NCBI GenBank assembly: GCA_003499925.1
Contig: DNRQ01000007.1
Location: forward strand, 1 to 64,000
Length of the DNA stretch: 64,000 nt
Source of the DNA: Geobacter sp.
GTDB taxonomy: Bacteria > Desulfobacterota > Desulfuromonadia > Geobacterales > Geobacteraceae
Reading direction: 5' to 3'
Part shown: positions 43,260 through 49,720 of the stretch, in pieces
How positions within the stretch are numbered: the stretch's first letter is position 1
Layout: every line of letters starts with the position of its first letter
The notes under the pieces: model-generated
What the model was told of the DNA's origin: nothing
The model's database searches: none
The model's input: the letters and a program-made list of their open reading frames with translations, nothing else
Program-made: the position numbers and the translations under genes

Positions 43260-43571
43260 ATGGCAAGAAAAACAGGCGATTATCATTCAGAACACATCCA
43301 ATGGCTAAAAGACCCTGAAAATGCTGCAGGATATCTTAACGCAGTCATCGAGGAAGGTGATAAAGATGCGTTGCTTCTGGCGCTCCGTAATATCGCAGAG
43401 GCAGAAGGCGGCATGGCGGTTGTTGCAGAGAAGGCCCATGTGAAGAGGGAAAGCCTGTATCGCATGTTGTCTTCCCGTGGCAACCCTGCACTGTCGAACC
43501 TGCTTTCCATACTTCACGGCATGGGGCTAAAAATGACGATACAGCCTGAAAAGACGGTAACAACACCGTAG
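43260..43571 (+). CDS. HTH antitoxin partner of the Gp49-like toxin
   Basis: The 103-residue protein has the layout of the DNA-binding antitoxins that accompany such toxins: HSEHIQWLKDPENAAGYLNAVIEEGD at the N-terminus, then a HTH (GGMAVVAEKAHVKRESLYRMLSSRGNPALSNL) and ILHGMGLKMTI. The toxin stop and antitoxin start are 2 bp apart, so translation is coupled. It ends in a clear terminator. Confidence 0.9.
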   Translation: MARKTGDYHSEHIQWLKDPENAAGYLNAVIEEGDKDALLLALRNIAEAEGGMAVVAEKAHVKRESLYRMLSSRGNPALSNLLSILHGMGLKMTIQPEKTVTTP

Positions 43572-43596
43572 CGGCAAGCTGCATAAAGGGAATATT

Positions 43597-43632
43597 AAAA
43601 CCGGGAACTCTGTGAGAGGGTCCCGGTTTTTA
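43597..43632 (+). terminator. Terminator of the second higBA-like pair
   Basis: ACCGGGA / TCCCGGT stem with an inner CTCT / AGAG pairing and a T-run. Confidence 0.85.
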
Positions 43633-44049
43633 CGTGGCGTTGTTCAAAAACAGCGGATTCCAGACTGGAAGTCAAAAAGTCAACTACGTTCCGCTAGCTT
43701 CTTCCCGACTCCGTAGACCGCTATGCCGATTTTTTCAGAAATTCTGCGAGCTCCTGCTTACTCCGCCTCAGCAATGCGATCTCTGATGGTGTCAGCATCC
43801 GGGGCGTCGGTGAGATACCGAGCCTCCGATTGAGTAAGGCAGTCGAAGGAGTAACCGACCGGAGAGACCGGAGGGTAATGGCCGAACGAAGTGTGGTTTC
43901 GGGACTGATTCCCGCGTGAGCCAATGTCATCCCTGGTGATGGGCAAAAGGCTGGCGGTCGGTCGTCAGGTGGTCTCCGAGGGGGAAGCAAAGTGCCAAGG
44001 TAGCGAAAGGGAGCTTTGCGTGGACCGGAGGGGGACCGGAACCCCACGG
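43633..44049. other. Spacer and conserved flank of tRNA-Pro copy E
   Basis: Shares GGAGAGACCGGAG (43861-43873), a GAAGCAAAGTGCCAAGGTAGCG block and TTTGCGTGGACCGGAG with the flank of the intact tRNA. On the minus strand a 25-codon frame (MLTPSEIALLRRSKQELAEF..., 43798-43721) may be a remnant of a small gene, but it is too short to call. Confidence 0.5.
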
Positions 44050-44083
44050 AAAAAGGCCTCTGATTTGTGTCAGGGGCCTTTCT
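44050..44083. terminator. Terminator associated with tRNA-Pro copy E
   Basis: AAAAAGGCC-TCTGA / TCAGG-GGCCTTT stem in the conserved position. Confidence 0.82.
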
Positions 44084-44089
44084 CTATGA

Positions 44090-44142
44090 TGGTCGGAATA
44101 AGAGGATTCGAACCTCCGGCCCCCTGCTCCCGAAGCAGGTGC
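44090..44142 (-). pseudogene. 3' fragment of tRNA-Pro (copy E)
   Basis: One substitution (GAATAAG for GAATGAG) in 53 bases against the intact tRNA; same end point. Confidence 0.94.
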
Positions 44143-44178
44143 AGTAGTGCGTCCCTCGGTCGAATGCAATTGCTCACC

Positions 44179-44436
44179 TCATTTCCACATATCCGCATCT
44201 ACCTTTTCAAATGCCGACGTGGCATTCTCGAACTCGGTGAGGTCTTTCAAGCTCCAAGTGCCGGCTAGATGGTCCAGATCGTCGTAGATCACGATTCGTT
44301 TTTTCTTTTCGATACCAAGGGATTCCTTCAGAATCCTGAGCATGACGGTATTGACGCTAGTATCCTCACGACGAGCCTTTTCTTTCAGTGCTCCTGAGAT
44401 AGCGTCATCTATGCCACGCAACGTCATAGTAGTCAT
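44179..44436 (-). CDS. Ribbon-helix-helix antitoxin (FitA/VapB-like)
   Basis: The 85-residue protein begins with a beta strand and helix-turn-helix of the Arc/MetJ type (MTTMTLRGIDDAISGALKEKA, SVNTVMLRILKESLG) that dimerises on DNA. The C-terminal acidic tail (LTEFENATSAFEKVDADMW) would fill the toxin's active site. It lies 16 bp downstream of the PIN toxin, with its own AGGAG site. Confidence 0.87.
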   Translation of the reverse strand: MTTMTLRGIDDAISGALKEKARREDTSVNTVMLRILKESLGIEKKKRIVIYDDLDHLAGTWSLKDLTEFENATSAFEKVDADMWK

Positions 44437-44452
44437 TAATCTGTCTCCTCAT

Positions 44453-44845
44453 TCATCGGATCGCCAAAAGAAGGCCACTGATGCTGCTAAAGTGTTCATC
44501 GTAGGTCGCCAGAGCAAGGCCGTGCTGCAGCGCAGAAGCAGCGAGCCACAGATCGTTGGACGGAATGGGGCGCCCTTTCTGTCTTAGCTCCGAAAATACC
44601 TGCGCGTAATATTCTGAAGTCTCGTCGTCAAGCGTAATTGTGTAAACCCTGGCCGAGTCGAGAAATTGATCAAGCTCGGTCCGGTTTTGTCGTTCTTTAT
44701 TCCCGCAACGGAATCCGGCGAATAGCTCGCCAAGAATGACGGCATTGATGCCGATATATTCAACTCGCTTCAAAAGGTCGACAGCTTCAGTATCATTTCT
44801 TTTGAAGGCGGCGTAAAAATTGGTATCAATTATGATCCGCTTCAC
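44453..44845 (-). CDS. PIN-domain ribonuclease toxin (VapC/FitB-like)
   Basis: The 130 residues hold the PIN acidic residues: IIIDTNFYAAF (first Asp), VILGELFAGF (Glu), and SNDLWLAASALQHGLALATYDEHF (two Asp). Such toxins cut tRNA or rRNA. The start is GTG at 44845 with GGAGAG upstream; upstream codons are open but not PIN-like. The toxin is transcribed before the antitoxin, the reverse of most vapBC pairs. Confidence 0.88.
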   Translation of the reverse strand: MKRIIIDTNFYAAFKRNDTEAVDLLKRVEYIGINAVILGELFAGFRCGNKERQNRTELDQFLDSARVYTITLDDETSEYYAQVFSELRQKGRPIPSNDLWLAASALQHGLALATYDEHFSSISGLLLAIR

Positions 44846-45074
44846 ACGCTCTCCTATCCGAATTCTGACACCACTTGGTGCAGTCATTATGGTGGCATGA
44901 TTTGAATCTGTCAAATAAAAATGTTGGGCCGAGGAATTTCACGAGAACGTGGAGGAAACGCCGGGTGAGTCTATGCGAGAGGTTGACGAGGCATGCCACA
45001 TGGGGCGGAGGGGGGACGCTGGGAAAGCGCCGGTAAAAGCCGGCAAATGTGGCCAGGGGGACCGTAGCACCATG
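44846..45074. other. Spacer / weakly conserved flank of tRNA-Pro copy F
   Basis: No gene seen. Contains the promoter of the PIN toxin (minus strand) and a GC-rich stretch ending GACCGTAGCACCATG before the terminator, a weak match to the flanks at C, E and G. Confidence 0.45.
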
Positions 45075-45108
45075 AAAAAGGCCTCTGGCGTGAGCCAAGG
45101 GCCTTTTC
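45075..45108. terminator. Terminator associated with tRNA-Pro copy F
   Basis: AAAAAGGCCTCTGGC / GCCAAGGGCCTTTT stem with a mismatched middle. Confidence 0.8.
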
Positions 45109-45113
45109 TAATA

Positions 45114-45161
45114 TGGTCGGAATGAGAGGATTCGAACCTCCGGCCCCCTGCTCCCGAAGCA
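45114..45161 (-). pseudogene. 3' fragment of tRNA-Pro (copy F)
   Basis: 48 of 48 bases identical to the intact tRNA, ending within the anticodon stem (CCGAAGCA), five bases earlier than copies C-E. Confidence 0.94.
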
Positions 45162-45261
45162 AGCGTACTAGTGGAATGCCCGTCGCGAGTGTCCTTTTTT
45201 CAGGTTGCAATGACCGAAATAATGACCTAAAATTGACTCCAAATAAATGTGGAGGTAAGCC

Positions 45262-45507
45262 GTGCAAACTATACATGCCACAACAACGGTCAGTATCAGC
45301 GACCTCAAGAAAAATCCTTCCGACATAATCAAGCGTTCACACGGTGCGCCGGTTGCGATCCTCAACCATAACCGCACCACAGCCTATCTGGTCCCTGCAG
45401 AAGCTTTTGAAGCTATGATGGAGCAGCTTGATGACCAATATCTCATCCAACTCGCCAAGGATCGCCAGCAGGAGCGCAGTATCAAGGTCTCGCTTGATGA
45501 TCTATGA
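45262..45507 (+). CDS. Phd/YefM-family antitoxin
   Basis: The 81 residues begin with the DNA-binding fold of the Phd/YefM type (VSISDLKKNPSDIIKRSHGAPVAILNHNRTTAYLVPAEAFEAM). The helical tail (QLAKDRQQERSIKVSLDDL) would bind the toxin. The start is GTG with GGAGG six bases upstream. It overlaps the toxin gene by 11 bp. Confidence 0.92.
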   Translation: MQTIHATTTVSISDLKKNPSDIIKRSHGAPVAILNHNRTTAYLVPAEAFEAMMEQLDDQYLIQLAKDRQQERSIKVSLDDL

Positions 45508-45781
45508 GCTAGAGTTCAAAGAGTCGGCTCTTAAGGAGTGGCGCAATTTAGATAACAGCATCAAAGAGCTGTTCAAAAAACGTCTAGCTGAGCGCATTGT
45601 CAAGCCACGTGTAGAATCTGCCCGCCTGGCCGGATTGCCTGATTGCTATAAGATCAAGCTCCGGGATGCAGGGTATCGTCTGGTCTACCAGGTTTTCGAC
45701 GATGTGTTGCTCGTTTTGGTTATTGCCGTGGGCAAACGGGAAAACAATCTGGTCTATCGCAAAGCAAAAGAGCGGCTTTAG
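45497..45781 (+). CDS. RelE-family mRNA interferase toxin
   Basis: The 94 residues match RelE: MIYELEFKESALKEWRNLD, IKELFKKRLAERI, LAGLPDCYKIKLRDAGYRLVYQV, VIAVGKRENNLVYRKA. The basic residues and the C-terminal Tyr of the RelE active site are kept, so the toxin looks intact. The ATG at 45497 overlaps the antitoxin's end, giving coupled translation. It is the pair nearest to the intact tRNA. Confidence 0.93.
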   Translation: MIYELEFKESALKEWRNLDNSIKELFKKRLAERIVKPRVESARLAGLPDCYKIKLRDAGYRLVYQVFDDVLLVLVIAVGKRENNLVYRKAKERL

Positions 45782-45889
45782 TTACGTGCCAGCCCAAGGG
45801 GACGCTCTGTGGCGACCTCTACCCGAAGGCAGGAGGAATTTTTTGTGCTGAGGGGGAGTTAAGCGGGGCGGGGGGGCAAAAGGTTCAAG

Positions 45890-46115
45890 GGGTTTCGTCG
45901 GAGACTGGGAGGCCCAGTACCGGAAAAGGACCGGAGAGACCGGAGCTATTCAGTCTAGGAAGCTTGCACTCGACGGAAAAGTCGCCTTCCTGTCGAGAAG
46001 GAAACGTGGCAAGCTTGGGGGTGGCAGGGTGGGGGCGAGGGGGCAGAAAATCAATATGACAAGGTAGCGTAAGGAAGGTTTTGCGTGGACCAGACGGGGA
46101 CCGGAGCGGGAAATT
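45890..46115. other. 3' flank of intact tRNA-Pro, repeated at other copies
   Basis: This segment is the reference for the repeated flank. It contains nested inverted repeats: AAGCTTGC (45960-45967) with GCAAGCTT (46009-46016), and CTCGAC (45969-45974) with GTCGAG (45992-45997), so it could fold as RNA or single-stranded DNA. GTACCGGAAAAGGACCGGAG and GCGTGGACCAGACGGGGACC blocks recur at copies C and E. No gene is present. Confidence 0.6.
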
Positions 46116-46150
46116 AAAAAGGCCCTTGGCTGATGCCAAGGGCCTTTCTT
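46116..46150 (-). terminator. Terminator of tRNA-Pro
   Basis: AAAAAGGCCCTTGGC / GCCAAGGGCCTTTCTT, only a few bases after the tRNA CCA end on the minus strand. Confidence 0.9.
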
Positions 46151-46154
46151 AATA

Positions 46155-46231
46155 TGGTCGGAATGAGAGGATTCGAACCTCCGGCCCCCTGCTCCCGAAG
46201 CAGGTGCGCTACCAGGCTGCGCTACATTCCG
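46155..46231 (-). tRNA. tRNA-Pro, anticodon CGG
   Basis: All arms can be drawn: acceptor CGGAATG/CATTCCG with discriminator A and encoded CCA, D arm GCGC/GCGC, anticodon stem CCTGC/GCAGG with loop TTCGGGA (anticodon CGG), variable GGGCC, T arm GGAGG/CCTCT with TTCGAAT. It is 77 nt including CCA. It reads CCG codons. Its 3' end seems to have been used repeatedly as an integration target (copies A-F). Confidence 0.97.
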
Positions 46232-46266
46232 AGGTGATTTCTTCCGACGGGCCAGTCAGATGGAAA

Positions 46267-46295
46267 GATATAGCAACTTTCGCGGCAGATTGCAA
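46267..46295 (-). promoter_or_regulatory. Promoter of tRNA-Pro
   Basis: On the minus strand TTGCAA (46295-46290), 17 bp, TATATC (46272-46267), about 36 bp before the tRNA 5' end. Good sigma-70 spacing. Confidence 0.7.
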
Positions 46296-47104
46296 GCAGA
46301 ATACACATGCGGCAGCCGGTCCCTGTAACTTTTTCTGACAAGGCTCCCCTTGCCCCGTTACTCCGCTACTTGTCACTTTATTTCCTATCTCCTTATCTCC
46401 ACCTTTGTTGACGATCTCTCATCAAGACTGAACGGAACCCGTGCAGAATCATGGTAGCGCTTCTATGCATGCCGCGCTGGTAGAGTCAGCCAGCAGAATT
46501 GATAGTCTCACTGGATAAACTGCTGCCTGTGCTGTCCTGCCACTGGTCCCCTGGCAACGCTACACGGAGAGGAAGGATCGAGGCTGCAAGCATTTGTTCT
46601 GCTAAGGCTCAAGTTTTATAGTAGTATGTCCGAGAAGGATCTGTAAGATAGGTTGGTGGCCACAACTTTGGCTCCGAGATTCAGTGTTATTGCCTACAGC
46701 AGGTGATCTCAAACCCGATTCAAGAACCATTGATCAAGTTCTCCCTGAAGCTGGGTCCCTACGTTCAAGGCCCGGATCGACAGTTATTGGGATACCTGGT
46801 TAGTACGAATCTCCCGTAAACTGCGCAAACACCCCCTCCCCCTTGATGGGGGAGGGTTGGGGAGAGGGTGAAAAGCCCGCATAAGCCTCACCCTCCCCCC
46901 GCCCCTCCCATCAAGGGAGGGGGGAAATCCAGGCGGGAGATTGGTACTAATCAGGTTGGGATATGAAGATTTCGTTATCCGTTATATCATGGGAAAACCG
47001 GAACTTGCAATAACCGTCCGATGGCATCGACGGCACCTACGCCACTGCATGGTCGCAGGGCCGGGGGGCGGTAAAGAGCGGCTTGGAGTGGGCTTCCAGG
47101 CTTA
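46296..47104. other. Intergenic region between tRNA-Pro and the histidine kinase
   Basis: No gene is supported. The first ~500 bp are lower in GC, with no ribosome sites or long frames; 46793-46957 is a palindromic element; the last ~130 bp should hold the kinase promoter. Confidence 0.5.
46793..46957. repeat. Palindromic intergenic element with ~24-bp inverted ends
   Basis: The left end (about 46793-46816, ACCTGGTTAGTACGAATCTCCC) pairs with the right end (46933-46957) with few mismatches. Inside are cccttgatggggg and cccatcaaggg hairpins, as in the element at 26591. Confidence 0.8.
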
Positions 47105-49714
47105 ATGACTGTACGTGTGAGCGTTATGAATGAGAACGTGAGGGATGAGGTGGCGCGGGAAAGAGCCGAATTGGCGGCGCTGCGTGTGGAAAAGGAGATG
47201 CTTTCCTCACAGGTTAAAAGGCTGGTTCGCGCCGAGAGCAAGCTCTACGAATACCAGGAGCAGCTCGACATCCAGCTCAAGCAATACAAGGAACTGTACG
47301 AGCTCAACAAAAGGCTCGGCGCATCCCTCGAACTCCCCGCGATCTTCGAACAGGCAACCGCCTACATCATCAACAACCTGGGCTACGAGAGGGTCCTTTT
47401 CTTCCAGCAATCCGGCAGCGCGGGAGGCTTTGCCGTCTGTGCCAGCGACGGATACTACGATCCCCGGGAGCTGAGCGAGGTTTCCCGGCTTACCGTTTCC
47501 CGGTCGGACCCTCTCCTGGCGCCTCTGTTTCACGGGGCGGAGTACCTGATCTGCACGGAGAACTGCCGGCAGCCCGAGCTTTCCGCATTTCGCTCCAGGG
47601 TGCAGATGGACGAGTACCTGCTCCATCCCCTAGGCTCCCGTGAGCACCCGGTAGCTTTACTTGCGGTCGGGAACTCGGCGCCCAACGCCCAGCATTACAG
47701 CAGGGTAAGCGGCTCCGAGGGGGAACTGGTCGGCATCGGGAATCTCGTGGGGCTGCTCTCCTCTGCCATAGAGAATCAGATCCTCTACGCCGGGATGAAA
47801 TCGATCCTGGAACAGGAGAGGGTTGCCGAGGCGAAATACCGCGGCATCTTCGAAAACGCGACCGAGGGGATCTTCCAAACCACCCCCCAGGGGAGGTTTC
47901 TCAGCTGCAACTCGGCCAGCGCGGCCATTCTCGGCTACGACACTCCCGAGGAAGCCATCGAGAGCGTGAGCGATATCTGGCAGCAGATCTGTGTCACTTC
48001 GCAGCGCCTCGGGGAGCTGATGGAAACGGTTCTGGGGGGGGGGACGGTGCAGAATTTCGAGGCGCAGTTCAGCCAGAAGGACGGCAGCAGGCGCTGGGTC
48101 CGGCTCAGCCTGCGCCCCTTCTTCACGGAAAACTCGGAACTGCTCCATATCGACGGCATCATCCAGGACATCACGGAGGGCAAGCGCAACGAGGAGTCGC
48201 TGATCAAGTTGTCGCAGGCGGTAGAACAGAGCCCGGTCACCATCGTCATCACCGACACAAAAGGCAACATCGAGTTCGTCAACCCGAAGTTCACCCACCT
48301 TACCGGCTACACCTATGAGGAGGCGCTCGGCAAAAACCCGCGCGTCCTGAAGTCGGAATTCAACTCGCCGGGACTCTACCGGGAGCTCTGGGATACCATC
48401 ACGGCAGGAAAGGTGTGGGAGGGGGAGTTTCTCAACAAGAAGAAGAGCGGCGAACTCTTTGCCGAGCATGCCACCATCTCCCCGATCAGGAACAGGGATG
48501 GCGTAGTCACCCATTATCTGGCGATCAAGGAGGACATCACCGAGCGCAGGCAGCTGGAGGCCCAGTTGATACAGTCGCAGAAGATGGAGTCGATCGGACG
48601 CCTGGCCGGCGGGGTGGCCCACGATTTCAACAACATGCTGAGCGTGATCCTCGGCTGTGTGCAACTGGCGATGCTCAGGGTGTCGGAAGGGGAGAAGCTC
48701 TGGCAATATCTGGAACAGATCTCCAAGGCCGCCCAGCGCTCCAGTGACATCACCCGCCAACTCCTCGCCTTCTCCCGCAAGGAGATCATCTCCCCCAAGG
48801 AGGTGAACCTGAACGCCCAGATCATCGCGACCCAGGCCACCCTCGGGCGTCTGATCGGCGAGGATGTCAAGCTGAGCTTCAGGCCGGTCACCAATATCTG
48901 GAGCATCAAGGCGGATCCCTCCCAGCTGGATCAGATCCTGGTCAATCTGGCGGTCAATGCCCGCGACGCCATGGCCAATGGAGGAAGTATCGCCATAGAG
49001 ACGGCAAATGTCCACATCGACCGGACCTACTGTCAGTACCATCTCGACTCAACGCCCGGAGACTACGTCCGGCTGGCGGTAAGCGACAGCGGCAGCGGCA
49101 TGGACCGGCAAACCCTGACCCACATCTTCGAACCGTTCTTCACCACCAAGGAGGTCGGCAAGGGGACCGGACTCGGCCTGTCCACCGTGTACGGCATCGT
49201 CAGGCAGAACAACGGGTTCATCAACGTCTACAGCGAACCGGGGCACGGCACCACGTTTCAGATCTATTTCCCCAGGTGTTCGGGAACGGCGGAAATTGCC
49301 GAGGAGTTTATCGAGGCGGAGATTTCCGGTTCGGGAACCGTGCTGCTGGTCGAGGATGACCCCCTGGTACGCGAGATGGCGCGGCAGATGCTGGAAGAGA
49401 TCGGCTACACGGTGATCGAGTCGGAGACCGCCGAGCAGGCGGTTGAGACCTGTGCCCGGGGGGAGGTGCAGATCGACGTGATCCTGACCGACGTGGTCAT
49501 GCCGGGGATGAACGGCAAGGAGATGGTGGCCGTCATCGAGACCATGCGTCCCGGCATCAAGGTACTGTTCATGTCGGGATACACCTCCGATCTGGTGGCG
49601 CAGCGCGGAGTGGTGGATGCGGGGCGGCATTTCATCCAGAAGCCGTTCGATATGCACTCGCTAAGCGAGAAGATCAGGGACGCCCTGCTGGGGGACCAGC
49701 GATCGGCGCTGTAG
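47105..49714 (+). CDS. Hybrid sensor histidine kinase (coiled coil-GAF-PAS-PAS-HisKA-HATPase-REC)
   Basis: The 869-residue cytoplasmic protein starts with a coiled coil (~5-75), followed by a GAF-like domain (~75-230), two PAS domains (~240-365, ~370-490), HisKA with the phospho-acceptor His in GGVAHDFNNML (~505), HATPase (NLAVNARDAM, SDSGSGMD, FEPFFTTKEVGKGTGLGLS) and a C-terminal receiver (VEDDPLV, LTDVVMPGMNG, IQKPFD). There is no membrane helix, so it senses an internal signal. The start is 47105 or ATG 47126; neither has a strong ribosome site. Its stop lies 6 bp from the stop of the convergent giant gene. Confidence 0.92.
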   Translation: MTVRVSVMNENVRDEVARERAELAALRVEKEMLSSQVKRLVRAESKLYEYQEQLDIQLKQYKELYELNKRLGASLELPAIFEQATAYIINNLGYERVLFFQQSGSAGGFAVCASDGYYDPRELSEVSRLTVSRSDPLLAPLFHGAEYLICTENCRQPELSAFRSRVQMDEYLLHPLGSREHPVALLAVGNSAPNAQHYSRVSGSEGELVGIGNLVGLLSSAIENQILYAGMKSILEQERVAEAKYRGIFENATEGIFQTTPQGRFLSCNSASAAILGYDTPEEAIESVSDIWQQICVTSQRLGELMETVLGGGTVQNFEAQFSQKDGSRRWVRLSLRPFFTENSELLHIDGIIQDITEGKRNEESLIKLSQAVEQSPVTIVITDTKGNIEFVNPKFTHLTGYTYEEALGKNPRVLKSEFNSPGLYRELWDTITAGKVWEGEFLNKKKSGELFAEHATISPIRNRDGVVTHYLAIKEDITERRQLEAQLIQSQKMESIGRLAGGVAHDFNNMLSVILGCVQLAMLRVSEGEKLWQYLEQISKAAQRSSDITRQLLAFSRKEIISPKEVNLNAQIIATQATLGRLIGEDVKLSFRPVTNIWSIKADPSQLDQILVNLAVNARDAMANGGSIAIETANVHIDRTYCQYHLDSTPGDYVRLAVSDSGSGMDRQTLTHIFEPFFTTKEVGKGTGLGLSTVYGIVRQNNGFINVYSEPGHGTTFQIYFPRCSGTAEIAEEFIEAEISGSGTVLLVEDDPLVREMARQMLEEIGYTVIESETAEQAVETCARGEVQIDVILTDVVMPGMNGKEMVAVIETMRPGIKVLFMSGYTSDLVAQRGVVDAGRHFIQKPFDMHSLSEKIRDALLGDQRSAL

Positions 49715-49720
49715 CGCCCC

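Noticed and set aside
43721..44047. Minus-strand frame ending MLTPSEIALLRRSKQELAEFLKKSA
   Set aside because: Only the last 25 codons look protein-like; the rest lies in the flank and terminator. It may be a gene remnant but is too short to call.
41697..45161. Extra functional tRNA-Pro genes
   Set aside because: Only the 3' ~50 nt are present at each copy; acceptor 5' strand, D arm and tRNA promoter are missing.
33857..46231. Classical integron
   Set aside because: No intI gene and no attC-type imperfect palindromes; the repeated unit is a tRNA 3' end with its terminator.
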